NCBI GenBank assembly: GCA_050084515.1
Contig: CM114273.1
Coordinates: 15,624,001-15,688,000, forward strand
Direction of reading: 5' to 3'
Origin: Blasia pusilla
Taxonomy: Eukaryota; Marchantiophyta; Marchantiopsida; Blasiales
DNA: 64,000 nt
A program made the position numbers and the translations under genes. A model generated the notes under the pieces. It ran no database searches. It had not been told where the DNA came from and saw nothing but the letters and a program-made list of their open reading frames with translations. Of the stretch, positions 46,914 to 58,590 are shown one piece after another. Each line of letters starts with the position of its first letter. Position 1 is the stretch's first letter.

Positions 46914-49900
46914 TACACATTAGGATAAAACACTTTACTGATCTTGAAAGACATAACACCTCAATAAAATAAAAAAATCTTAAAAAATTCGGTGTAATGT
47001 CTATAATTAATTTCTCTGAATCTGTCGAAGATTGAAAATTGGTTTTTCCTATCATTTGGGACTTGTTGTTCACTCATTCATTGCGAGGGCCATGCGCACA
47101 CCGACAGAGCTCAGTGCGTCATTGAGGATCGTGAGGGACCATTGTGGAAGCAGCCAACCACAAGAACGTGGACGTAATTACGAGCAAACCTCCTTTAAGC
47201 TGAACGCGGTCGAGGCTCAACTTCTCAAGAGTTGAAAGTCGTTCTCTTCGTTCCTTCCTGTTAATGTTAGAGTATCTGTCGATTTCATCGAGAGAGGCAA
47301 AACCATTTGGAAGTTTTCGTGAGCTTTCATGGTTCTGAGAGATTGGTTTGTATCAACATCCGGTGATTCCCATGCGCAGTTGTGCTTGTGAGGACAACAC
47401 AACTGATTTTCGGCCAAATGGAAGCTTCAAGTGAGTGTTGTGAGGCTCCATTGGTGGAATTTGTTTTCGATGGACTGCCACATTTACGCATCATATGAAG
47501 AATTCTATTCATTTGGTTGCGAGATCATATCAGAATGTCATCCGTCACTTGAATGAGTGTGTGGCCCTTAAAATTTAGTCGTAAGGACAGCATTGAAATG
47601 AATAGAATGTAGAATCCCGTCATTTGAATCAACGCGTGGCTCGTAAAAGTTGGAAGTAAGGAAATTTTTGAAAAGAGCCTAGAAATGAAACAGATGTAAG
47701 ATAACAACGGCGTAAGGAAAAGGAACAATGTTAAAAGTGAAGGGTTACAGTCTACATTATTCGCCTCATCCAATTGGAAGCCACGCCATGACGTCTTTTG
47801 TTTGAAACCCCAGCTCATGAAGTGGGAAGGTCCCCTTCGCGTCGTTTCTCCACATCAAAAACCTCTCAATCCGAAGAAGTGAATTTTAAACCTGTCGAAG
47901 TTTGTGTATACAGAAAGTCTGCATCATATCCACCTGCTGAGAATCTTCTCAAGCTTGAAGGGGGCCAGTTCCCCCATGACTACGAGAAGCTTTGAATATG
48001 CTGATAACAACAGTATTCATAAAGCAGAGGGATTTGACACTCTGGAGATAGGGTCAATGATAACATCAAAAGATCACGAGTCCGAGAATGAAGGTAATCA
48101 ACAGCCAAAATGTCAACGAAGACTGCCGGTCTGGCTCTTGGAGTTCGTTTTGGGATGGTAGGGCAACAACGACTCTGACATTAGACAACGAGGTTAGGAT
48201 GCCAGAAAGGGTTTAGGCAGCGTGAAGTCCCAGGAATAGAAGAAGAAGAAAAGAAGAAGCCAACATAGAGCAAGCAAGCAAGCATAGAGAATTTCATTGT
48301 GAGAAGTCGGTGAGATGGAAATGCATGACACATCTGGTGAGAAACCGATTGACTAGCAAATCTGTGAGTCTTTAGTCATTCATGATTTGCGTATATATGG
48401 AGCCTTCGATATGGTACCAAGCAGAAGGGGGCAGATCAGAGCAGCCCGCACCATTGAATACCATCTTGGATCCTCTCTAGAAACTTCAATTTTGCAAGCG
48501 CCATCTGAGGAGTCAAAATCAGGGAAGAACCTGACAGTTTGTTCCAGAAGATCATATGTGCCTTGCACTCTCTTTAGAAGAATTTTTGGAGTGGATAGCA
48601 CCATCCCGACCATTGGAGATGCAGTTTTTGCATGCATGCGGAGCTGCACACACACCTTGGCGGGATCGACTCCATCAGATGCAAGAAGATCTTTGTAACG
48701 ATCTGTCATCATGGCATTACATATATTCCTGCTCTAAGATATGCTCTACCATGTGCTCCTGCGTTTCAGGCGTTAGAGGGAGCTCCAGGTGCTAAAAGTG
48801 CCAAATACGGTGTTTGAAGATTCACCACCTTAACACATCGGAACAAAATGAATCATCCAAACAAGTTCTATTCCTTCCATTTTTTGGGCAGAGACCCCTC
48901 CCTACCTACACCGGGACTAAGGGGACTTTATAACCATAAATTCAATATATGAGAGGAGGAGAAAAAAAGTCTTAAATTTTCAACAAAATAGATCTTCATA
49001 TGGAAGAAAGAAAAATGTAAGCGCTTTTTTATTCGCTATAAGAAGGTGTCATCTCCAAGATTCTCTTTGTTGATGTTTCCTTTGGATTAACAAAGTTGTC
49101 GACAAGCCCTCAACTTTTCTTCAAAATATATTAGTGTCATTAATCAGATTCACATATTCAATAATGGAATTCAAAGTCTTTCTCACGTCAAATCATGTCC
49201 ATTCTCATAGTAAGGGGTTAGGAGCAGCGCAATGAGCATCATAATTCAGTTTCCTCTTGTAATGACGTTTAACAAAATTGGGCTCAACCTCAACATACTC
49301 GGCTCAACCTCTTGTCTCCCCTTGAGTGTCATACGGGCTAGAGGGTTTAGAGTGACCAAGAATAAACCAATAACATAACATTCTCCAAAATGTATGGTGG
49401 AGAATGACATTGGTGGTCCTACCAATATTGTAAGATCCACATCATCTCCCAAAATCATTTTGAGCCAAGGTCTCACAAGCCAACCCCTTATCCTGCACTC
49501 GAATGATCCTAAGATGGCCAACGTGAAGTGACCAAGTAAATGGTCCCTATTTGATCTAGGTTGTACCCCGACCCCTTACCCTCTTAAAAATAAAATTTCA
49601 TTTGGCAAGGAATCCTAGTAACCTTGTACTACATACTCATGTTAACAAGAGATCGAGAATTTTTTTTCTCAATCGGGCAACATGTCAAAGTTGGACTCAC
49701 CTTGTGATCTCGTTTCGCTCCACATACAAGTATTTCTTTACATGAATACGTGTCTATGATAGGCTAGAGATCAAGTATCCTCACACCCTTCTCCAAAAAT
49801 CGCTACTTAATTGATATAGTATTCAAGGATAATAATATAGTAATCCTTGCAAACTCGGGCTTCTTTGACCATCATAGATTTCAACCTCTACTCCTCCTTA

Positions 49901-50198
49901 CTTAGCCCTAAAGAAATCTAGACATTTAGCTTTGCAAGCGGAACTCTTGGGATGAGTCTTAAAGATTCAACTAGTTGCGCATTCCGAAGGTAGCAAAGAA
50001 GTTGTCAAACACTAATAGGGTAGAGTCTCCCCAAGTGCGTATTATCTCCCTAAGAAGCCTCTTCCCTAAGCCTTGATTGATCTTCCCAAGTTGCTCACCT
50101 ATACTATCATGAATCTCATAACGAAACGCATGCCAATGCGGAACATAAGAACTCTAGTGGGCTCATGCTAGGATGGAAGTACGTAAGAGTCTCACAAA
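46914..50198. other. Contains a higher-GC, exon-like island at 47.03-48.83 kb; no gene assigned
   Basis: The most protein-like block is on plus from 48,539: after an acceptor-like CCTGACAG it reads FVPEDHMCLALSLEEFLEWI and goes on for about 60 residues without a stop. A one-frame shift near 48,715 gives a second open stretch ending GAPGAKSAKYGV at 48,817. A minus frame of 110 codons overlaps the same bases. I do not recognise either. Other short open blocks lie at 47,032-47,235 and 47,798-47,995. Outside the island, sequence to 50.2 kb is AT-rich without signals. Confidence 0.3.
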
Positions 50199-51539
50199 TG
50201 AGACATGAGTTGCAAAAGCAAGATGCAAGCCTTGGTGGGCATCTCAATTGATGGGCATTGTGACCTAGCAAACCACGTCCAAACATCAAGTGGGACTTGA
50301 GCTCTTTTCAAGTCCCACAAGAGTTGGGCGCCAAGGGGACTACAACTTGGCTTGGAACCTGAATGGGCATTTTTGGGTGCTTCATGTTTGAGGTCATAAT
50401 GGCTAGACCCAAGGTATATTTGCAAATAAGATGGAATTGGAAATCTTATGAGAAGAATATTCCAATACTCTAAAAATACGGACAAACACATGAGTAAAGA
50501 TCTAGAAATCATCCCAAGACTATTGAGATGATCATTGGGTTGAGGGCCACAAGAAGCGGCCCAAGAGGACTTACCTAGATGTAGGGAGGGGACAAGGATA
50601 TCCGAAACTATATATAAGGGGGAAGGTCTCCAAGGGTGTTTGGAACTTGAACCCCCACTTTGGGAACCATGGGGGTGAACCAAAGGCATGGGATAAATTA
50701 TGAGATTTGTATTGGGGTTTTGATAGGAATTCGAGTCCAAGTGGATCAATTTTAGACACTCACCTTGGACCTTGACTTGTAACTCATATATTAAGTTCTT
50801 ATTAGAGACTAGTTTGAGGCCTAGGTTCATTGGATTTTTGGGGACCACTATTTGCTATGGCGCCATTTCACATTCCTTGACTATCAAGGAAGTCTATCCC
50901 AAGTCTTGAATGACTTGCCTATATTTGGGAGTGAGGGGTTAGGTTTATATCTGGCCCCGTTTAGATTGATTGAGCTTGAAGGATGGCTTGAGACAAAGAC
51001 TTAGGCGACGCAAGGTTATTTGACCCAAACTATGGCTAATATGAGTGTGTTTGGGTGTAGATCGGTAAGGAGAGCATCACCTGCTAAACCCAAGCTTTCG
51101 AGATATAAAAGACAGGAATTTAATGGATTGATTAGGCGCATAGAATGACGAGAGCATACTTTTTAATTCCTCAAGGTGCTTCCCAATCGGTGCATTAGCT
51201 TAAATTTGAAACTGAACCAAACACGCATCAGGGTTAGTTCCTTGTTCACATACTTTAGCGGCTAGGAAGCGAGAAACGCAGTTCCCCCCCCCATTAGATA
51301 CTTCTAGGGTTCTCCATGGAAACCTAAACCTTCCCCAATTTCCCCCTTGAGCCCTTGATTTTGGCCCTATACCCAAATAAGGTTTGCGGCCGGCGAATCC
51401 ACCTTTAACTAGTTATCCCTCAAGATGGCTTGGCGGAGGCGTCATGCACATTATGCGACTCTCAAATCCCCCAACGCATCTTGGAGCTTGAACCCTTGTG
51501 TAATATATCTTATGGCTAGCGTTTCTCCTGATTCCTACA
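50199..51539 (+). mobile_element. Probable LTR followed by tRNA-Met primer site
   Basis: The right edge reads CCTACA, three spacer bases, then TGGTATC at 51543, the start of the initiator-tRNA-Met primer-binding site common to plant Copia/Gypsy elements; after TGGTATC the match decays. A TATA box (CTATATATAAGG) lies at 50608-50619. The left edge near TGAGACATGAG is a guess. No coding region follows; sequence runs into the older retroelement at ~52 kb. The 218-codon minus frame inside is not a gene. Confidence 0.45.
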
Positions 51540-51939
51540 ATTTGGTATCTCACAATTGTCTTGCTACCCATTGTGTTTCATGAGTCGTGACTTGTCTTAT
51601 GGCATCTTGTCTGTCTTGACTACGCATGTGTTCCTTGCTTCTTGCCCTTGATTTGGGGCTTGGCTCAAAGGTCTCACACCTTGCTTACCTTGCCCTCATT
51701 CCCATTAGTAGGCTAGACCCTTTCTTGCCTATGGCTAGTCTTGAAGGCATGAGCGCATCTTGCCTAGTATTAGTCCCATGGTCGATTCCGATGTCCTTCC
51801 TAGTCTCGCGACTAGCTAATTTAGGTTTTGACTTTGGTGGGTCACATGAAGGTCTTTCCTCCTTGGACCTGTGATTATGACTCAATTTTGAGGTTTTTGT
51901 TGGCGTGAGCATTACAAACTTGGCCATTTGTGATGTTTA

Positions 51940-52169
51940 CTCATCTTGACCTAGCGCAAAAACCTTGTTCCAAATTGTCTATATGTGCTCGGCACTCCAT
52001 CAAAGCTCCTTAATCAAGTGGCATAATATCACCTCTCCTCCATGGATTGGTGCAACCATCATGACATTTCTCTCCATAGAACTATCAGCCTCATGTTTGT
52101 CCTCAAAATGGACATGATCCTCCATCAAATCTTCTAGCCAAGTAGTAATGTTGTTGAATGATGTTAGTC
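51940..52169 (-). pseudogene. Left-hand remainder of the host retroelement (element C)
   Basis: Minus strand. The segment from GTGATATTATGCCAC to GTGCCGAGCACAT aligns by eye with the region after the protease of the inserted element (around 56,047-56,095). It is the continuation of element C beyond the insertion point of the 52,174-59,747 element. Confidence 0.45.
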
Positions 52170-52173
52170 TTCC
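52170..52173. repeat. Left target-site duplication TTCC
   Basis: TTCC recurs at 59748-59751 directly after the last base of the element. With the element start set at the TG-equivalent (52175), a 5-base duplication TTCCC/TTCCA with one mismatch is the alternative. Either is a size made by DDE integrases; tyrosine-recombinase elements make none. Confidence 0.6.
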
Positions 52174-52655
52174 CTCTCACATCTGAGTAGCCGATAGGCC
52201 AAGATCTATCGTGGATAGGGCGTAGGAGCCAGCGGACTATCTTGAGTGTAATTTTTTTCCCACAATGTTGGATGAGGTTGAGGATAGGTCTGTTGTGTCA
52301 GGAACGTCATTTCTAAAAACTTTCTTGTTGAGGTCTTTCACAATCGGGTGACTTGTTGACCAGGTAACCCGCCCCTGGTAACCTGAGCGCGCAGGTTACT
52401 ATGAGGATAGCTATTTTTATGGGAAGAGCCTTTTGTCTCTTCCCACCCCTATATAAGAGAGGAAGATGGCTTTCCTAAGCCATCTTTCTCATGTTGGGCC
52501 GTTTGAGCACCTCTCTTGTATTGTGTGAGATAGGACTAGGGTGCTAGCATCCGGATTCCTTGATAGCGTAGGGTGGACAAGGCTCAATATGCCGATGTAG
52601 ATTGAGGAGAGGAGTTTTAGGCCGGGTGTGCCATTTTTACTACTCTTTGTTTTTA
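52174..52655 (+). repeat. A1 unit (5' split repeat, promoter-bearing)
   Basis: Matches A2 (59129-59610) end to end. It contains three hairpins and a TATA box. It is not followed by any B sequence, unlike a complete LTR of this family (A then B at 61,999-63,326). Confidence 0.85.
52378..52484 (+). promoter_or_regulatory. TATA box framed by three hairpins
   Basis: CTATATAAGA lies at 52450-52459. Upstream are GTAACCTG-AGCGCG-CAGGTTAC (52378-52399) and GGGAAGAG...CTCTTCCC (52421-52444); just downstream, around the expected start site, is GATGGCTT-TCCT-AAGCCATC (52465-52484). All three stems recur in A2 at 59331-59353, 59379-59398 and 59419-59438, with some paired changes. This is the likely pol II promoter; the hairpin near the start may mark the 5' end of the RNA. 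Confidence 0.7.
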
Positions 52656-53712
52656 CATGAGAAAGATGTCATGGGGCTGGTGGGAATTTGTTGTTTGCAG
52701 GTAGGCAAGCGAGTTGCCTTGGTCGGGAGCCCCTGGAGATATTGGTTGGAGTTTTTTTTGTTGTTTTTCAAGTTCAAGAGGTCGTGCGCGGAAGCGCTGC
52801 TCATTTTTCCCTGATTTTTGCTGGTAGCGTACTGGTGTATGGCAGTAGCGGTGTAGCGGAAAGGGCACTCGGGTGTAGGGCAGAGTATAGTGTTGACGGG
52901 TGAGTGGTGCATGTCGGGAAAGAGAGAGGAGTTCAGCCTTTCAGGTCTTGCAGCCGCCAGGGGGCTAGGGTTGCAAGGGTGGCTAGGTCGCAGATGGTTG
53001 CGAGCCCGAGCCGGGCAGAGGCGGACGGAGGAAGCCGGGGTGGTGAGCTACCGAGCCCGCATAGGGATGTGGGCCATTTAGGTTTGACGTGTTGGTCGAG
53101 GAGAGTGTCGTATTGTGGAGGTTGTCATATCACGTGGAGGAGTGGATGTTGACAGTGCCGTAGGTTGGAGGCCGTGATCAGGTTATCCATTCAAGTCTCT
53201 TTTCCCGCACTTCTCTTATGGGATTGTGAGTGCTAGGTATCGGGTAGTAGCTGGTGCTAGATGGGTGCAGTGATGGTGACGAGTGTAGACTCTTTTCATG
53301 TGTAGCATGTTGGTGGATATACAACGGTTGTCGAATAGGGGTTGTGTGTATGATTCGAGAGTGTTAGTGGTTTAGGTGAGTTAGTTGGGAGGCTCATGGT
53401 GAGCCCGAGTGTTGAGGGTGCGTGAGGCCCGGTGTGTCAGTGAGCTAGTGAGGAGTGTGGGACACTATCGATGAGTCTGAGTGCTTGAGCGGGTGAGACG
53501 GGGTTGTCATCACGGCATTCTTCCAGGGTTTAGAGGAACGGGGTAGTGCGAGCAGTAGTAGTGGTGTGACACGGAGTGGAGTGAGATGCCAAAGGGTTAC
53601 GAGTGAGGACCTACCTCGACATCCATCCGTGGCTTGATCTTCATCACTAGACATTGGGTCTCGTGACGAGATCGCAGACGGAGGCAATGTCATTTGGAAG
53701 GAGATAGACGAC

Positions 53713-54890
53713 ATGGGCCATCGGGGCATGCGTCGTTTCTCGGGTGGAGTGGGCACCATAGACTTAGATGATTTTATCCAAGAGTTGGACATGTGGTGCA
53801 ACTTCCAAGAGATATGGACCCCGACACGGTTCAACCCTTTCATGGCATGGAAGGGGTTGTTCGACAACTTGGAGGGTCCTCCGATTGATGATTACATGGA
53901 GTTTCGATCACTATATTCAGTAGAGATCGATGCCTGGAGGATGTATTGGGCTCGAGGGTATGTGTCCACTAGTGGTCGCGAGGCATATGATGGGATCGTG
54001 AGAGGAGAGAGACCCACACCATCAGCCCGGAGACTAGATGGAGAGGAGGGCAGTGAGACAGGCGATGTGGCAGAGACCTCTGGTGGTAGAGGGCCATCCA
54101 GCTTCAGTCCTACGGTGGAGTTCTTCCGACATTTGGGGAAGAGCTACCAGGGCGTACGCATTGATAAGTTGAAGAGTCTACAGGATTTTCAGCGACGATC
54201 GGGTGAGATTCTGAGAGAGGCATTCACGCGCATGAGAAGGCTGATCATTGCTACGTATGGAGTGACTGAGGCGCAGTTAGTCTAGTATTGGTACGGGGTT
54301 CTGGACCAAGAACTACGGAGGAGAGTCCGAGATGCGGTGCTGATTCACACAGCGAAGCCCACATTGAAGGTGGTCTTTGAGTTTTTTGAGCGTCTTGAGC
54401 TCAACATGAGTGAGGAGCAGGTAGTGACAGCTGGATTTTCTCGAGAGTCAATGGGTCCCTAAAGCAACGGTGACCCCACAGGTGCCACAACGAGCACGAG
54501 TACCACGGGAGCGGGCCGGTGTGCCCACAAAGCAGGGCGGGTACCGTGAGCCTATGAGGCAACGACCCGTACCTACATATGTTGCCCAACAAGGACCGAT
54601 GTTGTCATGTTGGACGTGTGGAGGGGCCCATAGGCAAAGAGACTACACACATCGTGGGAGAGGACCACGAGCGCCTCCGATTGCTAAGGAGCCATTGAGG
54701 ATGGCCCCACCATAGTACTAGTGTGACAATTGCTACAGATATGGTCACCTTTGTCGAGAGGCACGTCCAGAGGTAGGCCAAGGCCTTGGGGGCGGTCGTC
54801 CTGGAGGAGGTCGAGGAGTTATTCCTAGACGTGGTGGTAGAGGACCACCACCAGCTAGAGGAGATGGAGATTAGCAGGAGCACCAAAGCC
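53713..54890 (+). pseudogene. Gag: capsid-like region and two zinc knuckles
   Basis: A 190-residue frame (53713-54285) starts MGHRGMRRFSG and has the Ty3 Gag capsid pattern (IDLDDFIQELDMW, FNPFMAWKGLF, LKSLQDFQRRSGEILREAF). After a stop the frame goes on with LRRRVRDAVL and VFEFFERLELNMSEEQV. Following a frameshift, two CCHC knuckles appear near 54,608 (CWTCGGAHRQRDY) and 54,722 (CDNCYRYGHLCREA), each with its last Cys changed, then a Gly/Arg-rich tail. Gag packages the RNA. A related, more decayed Gag lies on minus at 60,880-61,560. Confidence 0.8.
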
Positions 54891-55559
54891 GGCAGTTCTC
54901 GTACGCATCGATCAGTTGGAGTAGAGGATTGTTGTCATGACGATGATGCAGCTTAGGGAAGGCGGAGCCGCAAGCAGCTAGTGTGGCTCCAACTTCTATC
55001 TCTTATCCTCATCCAGGCAAGGATCTTGCTAGTATGGGGTTGAGGTTGCTACAATGGTGACTTAGGGTGTTGCGAGAGGCACCAAGCCATTGAGAGGTGG
55101 AGTTGAGATTGACCCAGCGGAGGGGACCGATGGGCGGCAGGCCGGGGTTCCATAGTCATTCACATTGTGGGAGGCACTACATACACCATCGATGGTGCCT
55201 CAATGACCAGCGGTGCCTACAGCTCAGGCAGGTACGTTGACATCACGAGGAGATGGAGTGAAAACTCCTATTCCAGCTCAAGTGGAGTCAGTGTCAACGA
55301 TAGTGTTGGAGGTGGCTACTAGAGTGAGCCAAACTCCGCTATTTCCGCCATCGAGTTGGCGACGTTGGGAGTTGGACTTGTTGAGGTGTTCCAACTGGCC
55401 GTCACACTGTGTGAGCGTGGAGAGGTGACTGCCTCTTGTTCAGAGGTAGTTGAGGAGATGGTGGACTTGGCATGCGGCGGCGGCGAAGTTGGTAGATATG
55501 CCAGCTCAATTGGCCATAGTGGGAGCAGTGGTGACATCTGGAGTAGTGTTACAGGATAA

Positions 55560-56070
55560 CCGAGTTGGATTATTTCACTTGGTTAGTCCCACAGGGACAG
55601 TATACCACTCGTAGCGCGTCCTACTTGATTCCGGAGCACAGCCCTTGATGTTAGGGAAGGCGGCGTGTTTGGCGTTTGGGTTACGGAAGGCCGACATTAA
55701 GCCTTATCCCTTCCAGATACAGACCTTGATTGGGGGCGTGTCACCCATGCAGTATATGACTCGAGAGGAGATAGTTGTCAAAGTCCAGCCAGAGCATGCG
55801 ACGGATAGTGTTATGGTGCGCACACGTGCGATTATAATACCAGTTGAGTCACAGGATGTGTTGGTGGAGAGTACAGTGTTATACCCCCTAGGATTCATCC
55901 TTGACTTCTGGGAGGAGACCATTGCTTATTGGCCAAGGTGGCGGTCAGGTGACGGCCAGATGAGTCAGTTACCCGTGCAGTTCGCCGGACGAGGAGGTAG
56001 ATCACGAGACGAGTCTATGACCATGTTGGCAACTTTCACAAGTAGTGTTAGTTGGCCATGAGAGTTGTTG
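55560..56070 (+). pseudogene. Aspartic protease (retropepsin)
   Basis: The active-site signature LLDSGAQ is followed by MLGKAACLAFGL and a core ending VLVESTVLYPLGFILDFWEE, the usual end of a Ty3-type protease. A single catalytic Asp is expected because the enzyme acts as a dimer. The region between gag and this frame (54,900-55,560) is Pro/Thr/Glu-rich in short frames and probably a linker. A matching VLYP and ILDLWEE stretch occurs on minus in element C near 59,860. Confidence 0.75.
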
Positions 56071-56286
56071 GAGGGGAATGCACATGCGGAGGATGTCTCA
56101 GTAGCGGATAGTCCCAAGGAGAGACAGGCCATGGCGGGTGTCTCTTCCCATGTTGGCGAGACCTCTTCACCATTGTGGGGTACGACTCAAGAGCTACATA
56201 GGAGTTCCGACAACCTCATGAGGCAGGCGTGGAGTCATGTCTTTATCCCGGAGTAGCGAGAGTCATGTGGCGATTGGGCCCCTGAA

Positions 56287-57230
56287 GTGGAGACGTTAAC
56301 CCCAATGCATACCACACCTATTGTGTGGCAGTGTCCAAAGGAGGGTGTTAGGGTGTTAGATCTCTTCGGAGGGATTAGCATCGGATTGGGTGCGATATTA
56401 CAGGTAGACATACGGGTGCATCAGTACCTTTATGTGGAGAGAGAAGAGACCGCGCGGCAAGTATTATTACGTCACGTGGAAAGATTGGTCCAGAGGTATC
56501 CGTACTGGTTGCCGGTATCTGCAGTACGGGGATATCAACATACACTACCCGCTGACATCTCTTTGGTGGGGGCACAGGATCTGGATAGAGTTGGCACCAT
56601 TCATTTGGTGATTGTTGGATGGCCATGTTAGGGTCATTCATCAGCTAGCCGAGGGTTTGGATTGCAGGATCGCAGGTCAAGGATATTTTGGGAGATGTTG
56701 CGAGTAGTACAACACTTGCAGAAGAATCAAACATGTTCTCCGGCGTACATTTTGGGGAATGTGCCATTTTTGGGAGACACTCGTGCACGTGTGATGACGA
56801 GTGTGCATCAGGTGAGGTCTTGGTTGGGACCTTCTGTGTTGTTAGATGCAGCGAGAGTTGGATCACGCGCCCATCGTCCATGACTGTGGTGGACAAATCT
56901 GATACCATCAGAACTATTGAGTCGAGCATACGATGGAGTCTAGAGAACACCACATCTCACATTGGATGCTATTTTGGGCTCAGGGTGTTGATCTCAGGTG
57001 GTGACGTGGCATGATAGACCACTGTTGGCAATGGCCAATATGGTGGGGGAGTTGAGGGCAGCCTTACCTACGTTGGTGAGCTTCCCAGCATCCCATGCCT
57101 TTTGTGAGGGAGGGCCAAGCATGATTTGGGATGAGGTGACCCGAACATTGGAGGACCCTACAGCAGATGAGCGCGAGCGCGCCATGGGGTTTGCTACAAG
57201 GACTACGGCGGTATCCCAACGTTTCTTGGA
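56287..57230 (+). pseudogene. DNMT3-like cytosine-C5 DNA methyltransferase domain in the pol region
   Basis: One reading frame spans about 315 codons with four stops. Motifs in order: I, VLDLFGGISIGLG (AdoMet binding, from 56,359); II, YVERE; IV, VIVGWPC then a TAG in place of Gln, then GHSSASRG (Cys nucleophile at 56,626-56,628); LQDRRSRIFWEML; VI, YILGNVPFLG with Gly for the expected Glu of ENV (one base change at 56,756); VIII, LLDAARVGSRAHRP then LWWTNL; C-terminal WDEVTRTLE and DERERAMGF. The AHRP/WWTNL segment is closest to DNMT3-type enzymes (AHRARYFWGNL). It would add methyl groups to cytosine in DNA. Position: between protease and RT. Its 3' end runs directly into the RT thumb, so the RT palm was deleted here. 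Capture of C5-methyltransferases by retrotransposons has been reported in dinoflagellates and the charophyte Klebsormidium. Confidence 0.88.
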
Positions 57231-57600
57231 TTGGAAAACTTCTATCGACGATATGTCAAGTGTTTTACTGCCATCGCAAAGTCTTTGACCTTGTTGACGA
57301 GACTTGGTCAGGTTTGGTTGTGGGGAGATGATCAAGAGCAAGCATTTCAGGAGCTCAAGGATAGGTTGACGTCCTCACCCATTTTACAGAGATCGATTAG
57401 GGGTCGCCCATTCCACTTACATACGGATTGGAGCATGTTGGGTCTAAGAGCAGTGCTTACTCAGAGGGATGATGAGGAGAGGGAGTTCATTGTGGCTTAC
57501 ACGAGCCGATCGAACAACATTGCAGAGGCGAAGTAGAGCTCCTACGAGGGAGAGTGCTTGGCTGCATTGTGGGCCAAGCACTCTCCATGTGGGAGGGGAC
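57231..57600 (+). pseudogene. RT thumb/connection and start of RNase H
   Basis: FLGLENFYRRYVKCFTAIAK is the end of a Ty3 RT, followed by FQELKDRLTSSPIL, then RNase H PFHLHTDWSMLGLRAVL, VAYTSRSNNIAEAK and YEGECLAALW. The RT fingers/palm with the catalytic YxDD are absent. RNase H stops at a 14-bp inverted repeat (57549-57586) and resumes in the pre-integrase region, so about 100 residues seen in the 22-25 kb copy are missing. Confidence 0.85.
57549..57586. repeat. 14-bp inverted repeat at the RNase H deletion joint
   Basis: GGAGAGTGCTTGGC and its exact complement are separated by 10 bases. The left arm is native RNase H coding sequence (ECLAAL). The right arm has no counterpart in the related copy, so it was made during the deletion. 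Confidence 0.85.
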
Positions 57601-58575
57601 TCATATTTTGCGAGTATGGGGAGATGGTAGGATACGAGTGGTACCTCATCCTTCCCAGCAAGCACGTGTAGTGCGGCATGCCCATGAGGAGTTGGGGCAT
57701 TTTGGAGTAAAGCGTACTTACATCTTACTCCAGGTTCAGTATTGGTGGCGCGGCATCCATACAGGGGTACAGCACTTTGTGGCCATATGTATGGTATGTG
57801 ACATAGTGCGAGCATCCTTCAATGCTCCCACTCCGTAGTTACATCTTTTGCCAATTATGGGTTTAGGTTATCTGCGGAGTTTAGACTTTGCGGGACCTTT
57901 GCCATTGACGGGGCGTCATCACAAGTACGTGTTGGTCATGGTGGAGCATTTCTCCAAGTGGATAGAGTTGATGGCACTATCGGATAAGGCGAGCGAGGGA
58001 ACACCTTATGCATTTCTAGATTGTGTGCTTAGTCACTTTGGTGCACCGGCGAAGGTGTTGACTGACCAGGCACGGAGTTCAGGGAAGAGTTCAAGGTCTT
58101 GTGTGATCAGGCGGTGATAGATCACCGCACCACGTCCAGAGATCATCCCGAGGCGGATGGATTGGTGGAGAGAGTAGTACAGACGGTGAAGAGAGGATTG
58201 CGCAAGTATGGCTTGCAGCGGGGACAGTTGAGGGAGTGGGACCTACAATTGCCATGGTTGGCTATGGGTTATCGCTTTAGTCGGCAGGCATCCTTGGCGT
58301 CATTTTCATCGTACTTTTTTCTCTTTGGGAGAGATCCAGATTTACCTGCAGCTATTCGACGTGACATGGCAGAGGTGTTAGATCTTGATGATCCAGATGT
58401 GTGGGTACAAGCGTGTTCTCAGAGGGCGGAGATTTTTCGTAGAGTTATGCCTATGGCCTTTGAGAACTTAGCTATTGCTCAACATAGAGATACATTGAGG
58501 TACGCGACCATTCATGGAGGAGGTTATCGTCCAAGGATTAGGAGATTTCATCCTGGAGATTATGTGTATTTATAG
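57601..58575 (+). pseudogene. Ty3-type DDE integrase
   Basis: N-terminal zinc site HAHEELGHFG...CMVC; core with D (LDFAGPLP), second D (KVLTDQ, then a frameshift at ~58,070) and E (PEADGLVERVVQTVKRG). The later part MAFENLAIAQHRDTLRYATI matches the 22-kb copy. All three catalytic acids are present across three frames. This is a DDE enzyme, not a tyrosine recombinase, which matters for reading the repeat structure of the element. Confidence 0.9.
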
Positions 58576-58590
58576 CAGGCGGCTCCCAAG

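Noticed and set aside
50192-50848. 218-codon minus-strand open frame
   Set aside because: It covers a TATA-bearing LTR-like region on plus, has low-information Pro/Ser/Leu composition and no domain.
54605-54886. Minus frame rich in Ser/Thr/Trp
   Set aside because: Antisense of the zinc-knuckle and Gly/Arg tail of Gag.
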